NCBI GenBank assembly: GCA_020854785.1
Contig: JAHFZE010000084.1
Coordinates: 1-20,214, forward strand
Length of the DNA: 20,214 bases
DNA from: Methanomethylovorans sp.
GTDB taxonomy: Archaea > Halobacteriota > Methanosarcinia > Methanosarcinales > Methanosarcinaceae
Reading direction: 5' to 3'
Numbering within the stretch: position 1 is the first letter of the stretch; each line of letters begins with the position of its first letter. Of this stretch, positions 6,598 through 14,804 are shown piece by piece. A program made the position numbers and the translations under genes. The notes under the pieces were generated by a model. It had not been told where the DNA came from. It searched no databases and saw only the letters and a list, made by a program, of their open reading frames with translations.

Positions 6598-8250
6598 ATG
6601 GCAGGACAGATGGCTGGACAGCCGATTTTCATCTTAAGAGAAGGAAGCCAAAGAACAAAAGGCAGAGAAGCTCAGAGCAACAATATTATGGCCGCAAAGG
6701 CAGTTGCAGAAGCAGTGAGGACCACCCTGGGACCAAAAGGCATGGACAAGATGCTGGTGGACAGTCTGGGAGACGTTGTTATAACCAATGATGGTGCAAC
6801 CATCCTTAAAGAAATGGATATCGAGCACCCGGCTGCAAAAATGATCGTTGAGGTCTCTAAGACCCAGGACGATGAAGTAGGCGATGGTACTACCACAGCA
6901 GCGGTTATCGCAGGTGAGCTGCTGAAGAAGGCAGAAGAGCTCATCGAGCAGGACGTTCACCCAACAATCATCGCTTCCGGATACAGGCTTGCCTCAGAAA
7001 GGGCCGCAGAGATCCTGCAGACCCTTGCAAGGGAGGTAACTATCGATGATGAGGACATTCTCCTGAACATCGCCGGTACAGCAATGACCGGAAAGGGTGC
7101 AGAAGCCTCCAAGAATGTACTGTCCAGGATAGCAGTATCTGCTATTAAGAGCATTGTTGATACCGATGGTAAGAACAAGGTCGAGATGGATAACATCAGT
7201 GTTGAGAAAAAGGTAGGAGCACGTATCGAGGAATCCGAGCTCATCACTGGCATGATCATCGACAAAGAACGTGTACACAGCAACATGCCCAAGAAGGTTC
7301 CAAATGCAAAGATAGCTCTTATCAACACGGCCATCGAGCTTAAGGAAACCGAAGTTGATGCAGAGATCTCAATAACATCTCCTGAACAGTTACAGTCATT
7401 CCTTGACCAGGAAGAGAAAATGATCAGGAGCATAGTTGATAAGATCGTGGCAAGTGGCGCAAATGTCGTATTCTGTCAGAAGGGTATCGACGACATGGCC
7501 CAGCACTTCCTAGCCAAGAGCGGTGTCTTTGCAGTAAGACGTGTCAAGAAGAGCGACATGCAGAAGCTGGCAAGGGCAACCGGAGGCAGGCTCATCACTA
7601 ACGTTGACGAGATCACAGCTACAGATCTGGGCAAAGCCGAACTGGTAGAGGAAAAGAAGATCGGCGGCGACGAGATGACCTTTGTTACAGGATGCGACAA
7701 CCCCAAGGCAGTATCCATTCTGCTGCGCGGCGGTACCGAGCATGTTATAGACAACATCGAAAGAGCACTTCACGACGCACTGAGAGTGGTCGGAGTTGCC
7801 ATAGAAGATGAGAAGCTGGTAGCTGGCGGCGGTTCACCAGAGGTCGAGCTTGCACTGAGGCTTTACGAATACGCAGCAACCCTCAGCGGTAGGGAACAGC
7901 TTGCAGTTAAGGCCTTCTCCGAGGCACTTGAGATCATCCCCAGGACACTTGCAGAGAATGCAGGACTTGACCCAATAGACAAGCTCATGGAGCTGCGTGC
8001 TCACCACGAGAAGGGATCCAAGACCGCAGGTCTTAATGTGTACACCGGCGATATCATTGACATGTGGCAGGCTGGCGTTGTGGAGCCTCTCAGGGTCAAG
8101 ACCCAGGCGATCAATGCAGCCGCAGAGTCTGCAGTGATGATCCTCAGGATCGATGACATCATCGCTTCGACCCGTGCACCTGGAGGGCCATCTGCTGAAG
8201 ATATGGTACCCAACATGCCACCAGGAATGGGCGGCATGGGCATGGAATAA
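6598..8250 (+). CDS. thsA: Thermosome subunit (group II chaperonin)
   Basis: A 550-residue group II chaperonin subunit, full family length, which assembles into an ATP-driven double-ring folding chamber in the cytoplasm. Visible motifs are [15 protein letters not shown] (41-55), NDGATIL (64-70), the nucleotide-binding [15 protein letters not shown] (95-109), the apical-domain segment around residues 200-370, and [13 protein letters not shown] in the C-terminal equatorial domain. It ends in the GGMGGM-type tail ([10 protein letters not shown]). The ATG follows a strong AAGGAGG at 6581-6587. It is monocistronic: promoter upstream, hairpin terminator downstream. Methanosarcinales often carry several thermosome genes, so the subunit letter is nominal. 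Confidence 0.97.
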   Translation: MAGQMAGQPIFILREGSQRTKGREAQSNNIMAAKAVAEAVRTTLGPKGMDKMLVDSLGDVVITNDGATILKEMDIEHPAAKMIVEVSKTQDDEVGDGTTTAAVIAGELLKKAEELIEQDVHPTIIASGYRLASERAAEILQTLAREVTIDDEDILLNIAGTAMTGKGAEASKNVLSRIAVSAIKSIVDTDGKNKVEMDNISVEKKVGARIEESELITGMIIDKERVHSNMPKKVPNAKIALINTAIELKETEVDAEISITSPEQLQSFLDQEEKMIRSIVDKIVASGANVVFCQKGIDDMAQHFLAKSGVFAVRRVKKSDMQKLARATGGRLITNVDEITATDLGKAELVEEKKIGGDEMTFVTGCDNPKAVSILLRGGTEHVIDNIERALHDALRVVGVAIEDEKLVAGGGSPEVELALRLYEYAATLSGREQLAVKAFSEALEIIPRTLAENAGLDPIDKLMELRAHHEKGSKTAGLNVYTGDIIDMWQAGVVEPLRVKTQAINAAAESAVMILRIDDIIASTRAPGGPSAEDMVPNMPPGMGGMGME

Positions 8251-8268
8251 ACATCTCCCAAAGAAAAG

Positions 8269-8302
8269 AGCGCAGTACATCTGCGCTTATATCTCTTTTT
8301 TT
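8269..8302 (+). terminator. Hairpin plus T-run terminator of the thermosome gene
   Basis: AGCGCAG (8269-8275), a five-base loop (TACAT) and CTGCGCT (8281-8287) form a perfect seven-pair stem, followed by TATATCTC and seven Ts ending at 8302. This is a bacterial-looking intrinsic terminator 18 bases after the stop codon. The convergent cdc6 gene ends 20 bases further on. Confidence 0.8.
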
Positions 8303-8321
8303 CCTCGTTAAAAGAAAGGTA

Positions 8322-9437
8322 TCATTTTTCAAGGCAGTGTAGTATATCTGCCGGATCATATCGGGTCTTTATTATTCTGGTCCTTCCACGCATACCCTTT
8401 CCGGAAAAGTCTGCGTCTATGTACTGTGAAGCATTGAGTTTCTCCACTAACTCGTAGAAGCGAGTGTATCCAAGCTGTGTTGTTTCATGGAATTCCTTGT
8501 AAAGTTCCCCTGTCTGAGGATCCTTGCCTTGCGCTATCAGGCGTAGCAATGTCTTCTCATGTTCATTAAGGGAACCGATGCTCCTGCACAGGTGCAAAAG
8601 CCGGGAAGCTTCATACGCTTTTTCTACATCTTCTATAGAAACAGTGCGGCTTGCTTTTCTCTCTGCGTTCAGACCAGCCCTTTTAAGCAGATCTATCCCT
8701 ATACGCAGGTCACCTGTAAGATCTGTGTACTCAACTATCTTTTCCTGTACTTCAGAGGGCACTACGTGCGGGAAGAATGCGTGGTACACCCTGTTATTGA
8801 TTATGTCCTGTATCTCATTGTACTCATATCTCGGAAAAGCTATTTCTTCCGGCAAAAAGACCGATCCTACTCTGGGATCGAACTTGTACATAGTACCCGT
8901 ATCGCTCACAATGGCTATAACCCCGATACGTGCTCCAGGGTATTGTTCATGTGCTCTTAGAAGGGAGTACATGACCTCATCGGCATGTCCTTCATGAAAA
9001 AGGTAGTTGATGTCATCAAGGGCAACCACAAGTATCTTGTCAGAAGCTATGAGATGGTTCACAACCTTCTGGAACACTTTCCCAAAGGACACCCCGGAAG
9101 AAGGAGGGGAAACCTTTAGCAGATTTTCATATATCCTGGCCATAACTGCAAAACGTGTGGAATCTATCTGACAGTTGATCTTAACAAAGACCACGTTCTT
9201 GACATGCTCCTGCAATTCACCGAATACCTTTTTAACGGCTGTTGTCTTTCCGGTGCCTGGAGGACCACTTATAAGACAGTTGAGAGGCCTCATACCTCTT
9301 GTTGCAGGCCTGAGAGAAAATTTGAGCGATTGCAGTTGGCAATCTCTGTGAGCAAAATATTCCGGAACATGATCGAGTTCAAGTATTTCAGGATTCCTGA
9401 AAATGGTTTCGTCCCACATCAACATGTCCTTGCTCAA
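8322..9437 (-). CDS. cdc6: Orc1/Cdc6-type replication initiator
   Basis: A 371-residue AAA+ protein of the archaeal Orc1/Cdc6 family, which binds replication origins and loads the MCM helicase. Walker A is GPPGTGKTT at 58-66. The Walker B region is ILVVALDDINYL (about 135-146), with Asp-Asp where most members have Asp-Glu. The ARFHR-type opening is replaced by VPEYFAHRDCQLQSL (24-38). The C-terminal ~80 residues look like the winged-helix DNA-binding domain (SLNEHEKTLLRLIA, then the TQLGYTRFYELVEKLN recognition helix). The start is a TTG at 9437 supported by AAGGAGG at 9445-9451; an ATG four codons later is less well placed. The Asp-Asp variant and divergence suggest a secondary paralogue rather than the main initiator (inference). 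It may be co-transcribed with the acetyltransferase 60 bases upstream. Confidence 0.9.
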   Translation of the reverse strand: MSKDMLMWDETIFRNPEILELDHVPEYFAHRDCQLQSLKFSLRPATRGMRPLNCLISGPPGTGKTTAVKKVFGELQEHVKNVVFVKINCQIDSTRFAVMARIYENLLKVSPPSSGVSFGKVFQKVVNHLIASDKILVVALDDINYLFHEGHADEVMYSLLRAHEQYPGARIGVIAIVSDTGTMYKFDPRVGSVFLPEEIAFPRYEYNEIQDIINNRVYHAFFPHVVPSEVQEKIVEYTDLTGDLRIGIDLLKRAGLNAERKASRTVSIEDVEKAYEASRLLHLCRSIGSLNEHEKTLLRLIAQGKDPQTGELYKEFHETTQLGYTRFYELVEKLNASQYIDADFSGKGMRGRTRIIKTRYDPADILHCLEK

Positions 9438-9470
9438 TAAGATGCCTCCTTGTTCATAAAGTAAATTACA

Positions 9471-9485
9471 TTATATTAATATAAA
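9471..9485 (-). promoter_or_regulatory. TATA box within a 14-bp palindrome, cdc6 promoter
   Basis: TTATATTAATATAA at 9471-9484 is a perfect palindrome. On the minus strand it includes TTTATATTA (9477-9485), which would place initiation near 9456 and give a leader of about 19 nt holding the cdc6 Shine-Dalgarno. An AT palindrome can arise by chance. Confidence 0.4.
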
Positions 9486-9497
9486 ATGTTGTTTCAA

Positions 9498-10067
9498 TTA
9501 GCGTCTGAAAGACATGTCCGAAAACTCAGTTTTATTATCTAGAGTGTATTTTCTCATTACAATAGCATCCGAATGAGTAACATCATCGAAAAATCCATGT
9601 ATCCTTTTTATTTCCCTGAAACCATCGTTCTCATAGATCCGTTTTGCAGCTATCCACTGAGCTGAAACTATCAGGATCATGCTTGAGATAGTGTATTTTT
9701 CAGTGATCTTTCTGGACAGTTCTGAAAACAACAGTTTTCCATATCCTTTTCCTCGATAGCTTTTAAGGATACCTATAGACGAGATGTACAGCTCTGAACC
9801 GGTAACGTCATGGACCTTGTTGATGCTGTGGTCCAGATAGAACATGTCTTCTCGTATATTCTGCGAGTAGTTCCATATCTCTGAAGATATATATCCGCAA
9901 ACATGCCCTTCTACTTCCAGAACAAGGAACCCATCAGGAAAAGTTGTGATGCGATCTCTAAAAACCGCTATGTCCTCATGCACGCTCTCACAAAAAGATT
10001 CATGTTCTATGTCCATTATATGCCCTATATCGCTAACTGTAGCATTCCGGATCAATATCTTTTTCAA
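9498..10067 (-). CDS. GNAT-family N-acetyltransferase
   Basis: A 189-residue acetyltransferase of the GNAT fold. Acetyl-CoA pyrophosphate-binding motif A is visible as ISSIGILKSYRGKGYGKLL (95-113, core RGKGYG). The later AAKRIYENDGFREIKR (140-155) is the usual motif B region. The N-terminal MKKILIRNATVSDIGHIMDIE is standard for the family. The substrate is unknown; RimI-like protein N-terminal acetylation is possible but not shown. The start is TTG at 10067 with GGGGAG about seven bases before it; the next in-frame ATG would remove the first beta strand. It lies 47 bases downstream of sufS and 60 upstream of cdc6 on the same strand. Confidence 0.82.
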   Translation of the reverse strand: MKKILIRNATVSDIGHIMDIEHESFCESVHEDIAVFRDRITTFPDGFLVLEVEGHVCGYISSEIWNYSQNIREDMFYLDHSINKVHDVTGSELYISSIGILKSYRGKGYGKLLFSELSRKITEKYTISSMILIVSAQWIAAKRIYENDGFREIKRIHGFFDDVTHSDAIVMRKYTLDNKTEFSDMSFRR

Positions 10068-10114
10068 CGAACCACTCCCCAGAACACTATTTGATCGTAT
10101 TTTTAAATATGCTT

Positions 10115-11296
10115 TCAGGCAACAAGTGTAGCTATACCTGAAACTGTTTCTACAAGCGCCTCTACTTCTTCCATAGTGTTGTAGAGGGCAAAGGACGCAC
10201 GTACTGTGCCACTTAAACCAAGGCTCTGTATTGCGGGCATAGCACAGTGATAACCACTACGCACACATATCTTGCGTGTCTGATCAAGGATAATGGCCAC
10301 ATCATGTGGATTCATACCCTGCACATTGAAAGGCACAACAGATACCCTGTTTTCAGGACCATACACCTGCACCAGAGGAATTTCAGCCAGCAGAGAAGTG
10401 GCTTTCTTTGCCAGTGTTGTTTCATGCCTCACTATATTCTCAATACCTGCATCCTTTACATACTCCACAGCTCTGCCAAGGCCAATGACTCCGGGGATAT
10501 TGGGAGTACCGGCCTCAAAGCGTGCAGGGCTTGCCTCTATCTGATAACTGTCTATTGATACAGAATTGACCATGCCTCCACCTAAGTACATTGGTTCAAT
10601 TGAATCGGGATCCCTGAGACAGAGAACACCGGTGCCCTGCGGACCCAGTAATCCTTTGTGTCCCGGGGTTACCAGAAAATCAGCTCCTATCTCTTTCATG
10701 TTCAATGGCATGTGTCCTGCGGACTGCGAGGCATCTATGAGTACCTGTGTACCATTTTTATGTCCGATCCGGGTCATCTTTCTGACATCCTGAACAGAGC
10801 CGAAAACATTTGTTACGTGGTTGATAGCCACAAAACGTGTTTTATCTGTCATTGCTAAGTCTACTTGTTCAGGTTCTACAATTCCTTCATCATTGGCCTG
10901 TACAACTGTTACATCTACTCCATGGTCACGTAGCCTCAACCATGGCAGCAGGTTGGAGTGATGCTCCACAATGGACACTATCACATGGTCTCCGGGATTC
11001 CAATGGAGCCCATAAGCTACCATATTGATGCCCTCTGTAGCATTACGGGTGAACACAGTTCCAGTTATATCAGCGTTAAGAAATGATGCAACTGTTTCCC
11101 GTGCATCTTCATACTTATCGGTAGTCATCCGCGCAAGCCTATGGGCACCTCTGCCATGGTTGGCAGCATATTTGTAAAAATACTCTTCCATTGCTTTTAC
11201 TGCCGGCACAGGCGTCTGTGTTGTAGCAGCATTATCAAGATATATAAACTCCTCAAGAAGAGGAAAGTCCTTTCTGATTGCTGGCAGGTCGTACAT
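10115..11296 (-). CDS. sufS: Cysteine desulfurase, SufS/CsdA type
   Basis: A 393-residue class V aminotransferase-fold PLP enzyme that removes sulfur from cysteine as a protein persulfide. Motifs: IYLDNAATTQTP (18-29), FTRNATEGIN (82-91), EHHSN (111-115), VLIDASQSAGH (185-195, PLP-contacting Asp), TPGHKGLLGPQGTGVL with the Schiff-base Lys214, and the group II active-site Cys351 in RSGYHCAMP (346-354). The frame is open 33 codons further upstream, but that stretch is unlike the family and overlaps the preceding small gene. AGGTC just before the ATG at 11296 supports this start. No sufBCD or sufE is adjacent. The neighbours are a 51-residue ORF 40 bases upstream and, divergently, ycaO-tfuA. Confidence 0.93.
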   Translation of the reverse strand: MYDLPAIRKDFPLLEEFIYLDNAATTQTPVPAVKAMEEYFYKYAANHGRGAHRLARMTTDKYEDARETVASFLNADITGTVFTRNATEGINMVAYGLHWNPGDHVIVSIVEHHSNLLPWLRLRDHGVDVTVVQANDEGIVEPEQVDLAMTDKTRFVAINHVTNVFGSVQDVRKMTRIGHKNGTQVLIDASQSAGHMPLNMKEIGADFLVTPGHKGLLGPQGTGVLCLRDPDSIEPMYLGGGMVNSVSIDSYQIEASPARFEAGTPNIPGVIGLGRAVEYVKDAGIENIVRHETTLAKKATSLLAEIPLVQVYGPENRVSVVPFNVQGMNPHDVAIILDQTRKICVRSGYHCAMPAIQSLGLSGTVRASFALYNTMEEVEALVETVSGIATLVA

Positions 11297-11336
11297 GCGA
11301 CCTAATACGCCAGCCTGTAAAAAATAGTTTTGCAGA

Positions 11337-11492
11337 CTATTTCGCCTGAAGACCACCGACCATGAAACGGTACAGGTCCATATCTTCTGGGTCAAGCCTG
11401 CCTTTTATGACCCCACCTACCACTGTATAACAATCAGTGGATGAACGGCGGGAATTATTTTTCCTACTTTTCTCCTCTATTTTTGGATTCAT
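11337..11492 (-). CDS. Small protein, 51 residues, unknown, upstream of sufS
   Basis: The frame from ATG 11492 encodes MNPKIEEKSRKNNSRRSS..., with a basic disordered-looking first third. A compact end follows, with CYTVVGGVIKGRLDPEDMD and FMVGGLQAK. It has one cysteine (C21). AGGTG lies a few bases before this ATG, making it a better start than the TTG or ATG further up near 11537. It ends 40 bases before sufS and is read from a TATA-like site in the divergent region. I recognise no family. The good ribosome binding site and operon position support it as real, but its shortness leaves doubt. Confidence 0.5.
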   Translation of the reverse strand: MNPKIEEKSRKNNSRRSSTDCYTVVGGVIKGRLDPEDMDLYRFMVGGLQAK

Positions 11493-11555
11493 ATTACACC
11501 TCAGCTCTCTTTTTTGACAGGACAAGCCGCCAGACATTATTATTTACATAGTAAA

Positions 11556-11565
11556 CATATTTATC
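11556..11565 (-). promoter_or_regulatory. TATA-like box for the small ORF-sufS unit
   Basis: On the minus strand this reads GATAAATATG. Initiation near 11535 would give a leader of about 43 nt before the ATG at 11492. Confidence 0.35.
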
Positions 11566-11602
11566 TATTTTTGGCTTGCTGAAACTTCTATTTAGCTTTT
11601 AT

Positions 11603-11612
11603 TATATAAATA
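11603..11612 (+). promoter_or_regulatory. TATA box for ycaO-tfuA
   Basis: TATATAAATA is a near-ideal archaeal TATA box. Initiation near 11635 would give a leader of about 54 nt. A weaker alternative, AAAGATATA at 11654-11662, would give an almost leaderless mRNA. The ycaO start itself has no clear Shine-Dalgarno. Confidence 0.5.
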
Positions 11613-11688
11613 TCTAGCGCCTACTCAATATCTGGGCAAAGAGTGCCGTCGTAAAAGATATAATACATGCAGAAGAGTTTCGATAATA

Positions 11689-12966
11689 ATGCCCGAGATA
11701 ATCATAGACGAATCCCTTACCTATATAGAGGGAACCCAGCGCGTGTTCACGGAAGAGGAAACCCTGCAAAGGGTTCAGCCATTGCTTAAAGATATCGGAG
11801 TAACCCGTATTGCTAATATCACCGATCTTGACAGGATAGGCATACCCGTGTTTTCCAGTATCAGGCCCAGTGCCGCTGAGGGCACCATTTCCGTATACTC
11901 CGGAAAGGGAGCGAATGAGGTGCAAGCGCGTATATCTGCAATGATGGAAAGCTTTGAGCGATGTCTTGCAGAACGCAGCGGCATTAATAAAGATGTGCAT
12001 GAGGGAATAGCTTCCAAAGAGTTCATAGATACTCCGGAAATAGCCAGTGGTAATTATACTCTTATAGAACCCCACTCACTCCTGCTCTCCGAAAAGCTGA
12101 TGCCTTCTTCCCGTGTTGAATGGACGACCGGCTGGGACCTGCTGAAAAAAGAAGAGGTTCTGGTACCCTCTAATGCCGTATACCATCCGTACGATACACC
12201 TGGGCTTTCTGTGAAGCTTTTCCGTACCAATACAAATGGTCTGGCTGCAGGTAATACGCTTGAAGAGGCTATTTTTCATGGATTGCTGGAAGTTTTGGAA
12301 AGGGATGCCTTAAGCATTGCAGAGTTCAATCGTTTTCCCGGAAAGGAAATAGTGCTCACTGAAGATGACGGGGAGAACTACAGGCTTGCTCAGATGTGTA
12401 AAGAGAAAGGCATCGATATCAAACTCTGGCTGCTGTTCCATGATACTGATGTTCCTACAGTGGTAGCTGCTCTGGACGATGTGCAGCTAAAGGACCCAGC
12501 ACTGCTTGTAATGGGTGCGGGATCCCACCTCGATCCTTCCATAGCTGTGAGGAGGGCTATTACTGAAGCTGCACAGTCAAGAGTTGTACAGATACATGGT
12601 GCCAGGGAGGATACTGAAAGAGAGAAGTTTGTAAGGGATATTGGCTATGAACGCATCAAACGTATGAACAGCTACTGGTATGAAGAAGGGGAAAAAGTAT
12701 ACCTTAAAGATATAGAGGATCTGTCCAATGACCGTCCTTGTGCTAATATTTCTCTGTTGCTTGAAAAGATAGGCAATGTAGCAGAACGTGCAGTAGTTGT
12801 CGACCTCTCCAGAAAGAGCATTGGCGTACCAGTAATACGGATCATAGTGCCCACATTCGAAGTGTACACCATTGACCGCGAACGCATGGGCGGCAGGATA
12901 AAGAAAGCCCCTCGCAGAAAACTGTCTGCAGAAGAGAGACCCTGGAAGCGGAGAATGGCCCATTGA
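11689..12966 (+). CDS. ycaO: YcaO-domain McrA-glycine thioamidation protein (methanogenesis marker 1)
   Basis: A 425-residue YcaO protein. In methanogens this family uses ATP and a sulfur source to convert a backbone amide of a conserved glycine in methyl-coenzyme M reductase subunit alpha to a thioamide; Methanosarcina acetivorans mutants support this role. Motifs: a glycine-rich SVYSGKGANEVQARISAMMESFERCLAERSG (69-98) holding ATP/Mg ligands, NTNGLAAGNTLEEAIFHGLLEVLERDALSIAEFNR (181-215, acidic ATP-binding helices), and RRAITEAAQSR near 290. The C-terminus is proline-poor, unlike the PxPxP-ending YcaO subgroup. The stop overlaps the tfuA ATG by one base, so the two are surely co-translated. 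It is divergent from sufS across 196 bases. Confidence 0.93.
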   Translation: MPEIIIDESLTYIEGTQRVFTEEETLQRVQPLLKDIGVTRIANITDLDRIGIPVFSSIRPSAAEGTISVYSGKGANEVQARISAMMESFERCLAERSGINKDVHEGIASKEFIDTPEIASGNYTLIEPHSLLLSEKLMPSSRVEWTTGWDLLKKEEVLVPSNAVYHPYDTPGLSVKLFRTNTNGLAAGNTLEEAIFHGLLEVLERDALSIAEFNRFPGKEIVLTEDDGENYRLAQMCKEKGIDIKLWLLFHDTDVPTVVAALDDVQLKDPALLVMGAGSHLDPSIAVRRAITEAAQSRVVQIHGAREDTEREKFVRDIGYERIKRMNSYWYEEGEKVYLKDIEDLSNDRPCANISLLLEKIGNVAERAVVVDLSRKSIGVPVIRIIVPTFEVYTIDRERMGGRIKKAPRRKLSAEERPWKRRMAH

Positions 12967-13625
12967 TGACCGATAAGAGGATCGTAGTGTTCACTGGCAC
13001 CAGCATAAGCCATCAGGAGGCGGGGACACTGCTGGATGCCACATACAAGCCCCCCATCTTCAGGGGTAATATAGACGATGTGCTCCGTGAAGGTTATGAG
13101 ATCATAGGCATCATTGATGGCATTTTCTTTAACAGGGCTGCTGTAGCACACAAGGAGATCATTAAAGCCCTTGAAACTGGTGTTACGGTTGTTGGGGGCA
13201 GCAGCATGGGAGCTTTGAGGGCCTCTGAGCTTGATGTACATGGTATGATAGGTGTAGGGAGAATATACGAATGGTACAGGGATGGTATCATCGAGGACGA
13301 TGATGAAGTCGCAGTGGCTACTAACCCCGATACTTTTGAACCGGTGTCCGCTCCTATGGTGAACATACGTGAAACATTAAAAACTGCATCGCAAGAAGGA
13401 ATTATATTCCCAGCTTCATGTTCTGAACTAATTGAGATAGCCAAGAAGACACAATACGGACAGAGAAGCTATCTTGGAGTGGTACAGGAGGGGACAAAGG
13501 CCGGGATAATTTCAGAAGAAGCGGGAAAAAAACTTTTGGACTATTGCCGTAACCATGAGAAGGATGTTAAAAAACAAGATGCTATCATGGTACTTAATAA
13601 GATCAAAGAGATAGCAAATGTTTAA
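12966..13625 (+). CDS. tfuA: TfuA-related McrA-glycine thioamidation protein
   Basis: A 219-residue TfuA-like protein, the partner of YcaO in thioamidation of McrA. It is proposed to deliver or activate sulfide, or to help recruit the substrate. The family signature is clear: VVFTGTSISHQEAG (7-20), YKPPIFRGNI (27-36), IIDGIFFNRAAVAHKEI (49-65), VVGGSSMGALRASELD (75-90) and GVGRIYEWYRDGIIEDDDEVA (96-116). The ATG at 12966 shares a base with the ycaO stop; a TTG one codon earlier is possible but less likely. No terminator hairpin is obvious after the stop; AT-rich sequence follows. Confidence 0.93.
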   Translation: MTDKRIVVFTGTSISHQEAGTLLDATYKPPIFRGNIDDVLREGYEIIGIIDGIFFNRAAVAHKEIIKALETGVTVVGGSSMGALRASELDVHGMIGVGRIYEWYRDGIIEDDDEVAVATNPDTFEPVSAPMVNIRETLKTASQEGIIFPASCSELIEIAKKTQYGQRSYLGVVQEGTKAGIISEEAGKKLLDYCRNHEKDVKKQDAIMVLNKIKEIANV

Positions 13626-13861
13626 GGATATATATTTAATTCTGTATTGTTTATTAAACATATCTAATTCTTCGTGTCCATATTTCATGAAGAGAAGGAC
13701 AGAATTGTTCAAATGTACGTTTTTCGGCTTTGGAAAGGATATGAAGGGTTTCTGGAAGAAACTCTCCATATACTCGTCAGTGGTCAGTCATTACTTGCCA
13801 GACCTCCTTCCTCCCTAACTTTTCCCAGAATAGTTGTCGTATTGGTGGAAAAGATAGTACT
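13626..13861. other. 236-bp intergenic stretch between convergent genes
   Basis: This lies between the stops of tfuA and the CPBP protease gene. It is AT-rich near tfuA (ATATATATTTAATT), consistent with transcription termination. A plus-strand frame from GTG 13674 contains a helical-looking segment (about EEKDRIVQMYVFRLWKGYEG), but it has no ribosome binding site and runs into the protease gene. It could be a gene remnant. I see nothing else. Confidence 0.45.
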
Positions 13862-14632
13862 TCAGATCACCGCTATCAATGGTAAGATCACATGCAACAC
13901 TATATCCGCAGAGAAATGCGATATCATGGCTGATTCCAAACCCTTTTTCCAATAAAGCCATCCAAAAATTATCCCGCCAACAGCATTCAGAATAATGGTA
14001 CGTACAATTACCAGGGGTGTGAGCGTTGTTATAGCCATTACTGCTGGCAGATGGCCAATACCAAAAATAACAGCTGCTATAATGATAGCTAACCACATAA
14101 CTGTGTTTGTTGGCTTTCCTTCTTCTGTTTTTCTGATCCTGAAGATCACCCATGCAATGAGGGTCATTACGAATAATCTTAACAGAACCTCTTCATTTAT
14201 CCCGCCATAGAACGATGCAAGGAAGCCCTGCCATGCAGGAGGATTTATTGAAGCCTGAGCTAGATTGATCGATACACCGGCAAAGGAAAACAAAAGATCA
14301 AGTCCGATTATAAGGATGCCGGCCAGAATTCCAAGCCCGATCGATATTCCAAGTATCGATCTTAAATAACTTTTAACTTCCCTGCCTTCCAGCCATCCTT
14401 CAAGGATCGGGAGACCAAGTCCAACTTTCCTGGCAAGGTGAAGGCCTACAAAGATAGCGATACCAAACAGGACTATGGCCTGGATAAGCTGGGCAGTCAG
14501 GAGGACGTATAAAGGTACAGGTAAATCCTGAAGTAGTTCTCCCTGAAGAGTAATAGTATAAGGCAGTACAGCTATCGTGCCAAAGATACATGCAATTAGC
14601 AAAATTTGGAATAATTTCCGGTCTGTTCCCAT
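13862..14632 (-). CDS. CPBP-family intramembrane metalloprotease
   Basis: A 256-residue, very hydrophobic protein with about seven membrane spans, of the CPBP (CAAX protease and bacteriocin-processing, ABI) family. All three motifs are present: EExxxR (E147, E148, R152 in NEEVLLRLF), FxxxH (F190, H194 in FGIGH) and HxxxD (H239, D243 in HFSAD). The enzyme should therefore be catalytically competent at the membrane. Its substrate is unknown; archaeal members are often assigned to prenyl-protein or small-peptide processing without direct proof. The ATG at 14632 has AGGTG about six bases upstream. A GTG three codons earlier overlaps that site and is less likely. Confidence 0.88.
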   Translation of the reverse strand: MGTDRKLFQILLIACIFGTIAVLPYTITLQGELLQDLPVPLYVLLTAQLIQAIVLFGIAIFVGLHLARKVGLGLPILEGWLEGREVKSYLRSILGISIGLGILAGILIIGLDLLFSFAGVSINLAQASINPPAWQGFLASFYGGINEEVLLRLFVMTLIAWVIFRIRKTEEGKPTNTVMWLAIIIAAVIFGIGHLPAVMAITTLTPLVIVRTIILNAVGGIIFGWLYWKKGLESAMISHFSADIVLHVILPLIAVI

Positions 14633-14711
14633 ATTAAACACCTATATTACAGTTCTGCAAAAATACTCTGACGATCAAAAACAATTGGCTAAAATAGATT
14701 ATGCACATCAA

Positions 14712-14750
14712 TGTCCCATATTAGGGGCAAAAACTTGCCCACTTAAATAC
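14712..14750 (-). promoter_or_regulatory. Promoter with overlapping inverted repeats for the CPBP gene
   Basis: On the minus strand TATTTAAG (14743-14750) is a good TATA box, giving initiation near 14720 and a leader of about 88 nt. Immediately downstream, GGGCAA (14725-14730) and TTGCCC (14735-14740) form a perfect inverted repeat around AAAC. A second, imperfect one pairs 14712-14717 (TGTCCC) with 14724-14729 (GGGGCA). Both sit between TATA and the expected start site, where a repressor would block polymerase. Confidence 0.45.
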
Positions 14751-14804
14751 TGACCCCGAAATAGAGGAGTTCTGCAGACCCTTGATCTCATCGCTTTTTA
14801 TCAT

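Noticed and set aside
9438..9497. Replication origin beside cdc6
   Set aside because: The gap is only 60 bases, holds a promoter and a single AT palindrome, and shows no repeated origin-recognition-box sequence.
11297..11395. N-terminal extension of the cysteine desulfurase
   Set aside because: The open frame continues upstream, but those residues are unlike the family and overlap the separate small gene; the ATG at 11296 has a ribosome binding site.
13674..13955. Plus-strand frame after tfuA with a helical-looking segment
   Set aside because: It has a GTG start without ribosome binding site and about a third overlaps the protease gene antisense; at most a remnant.
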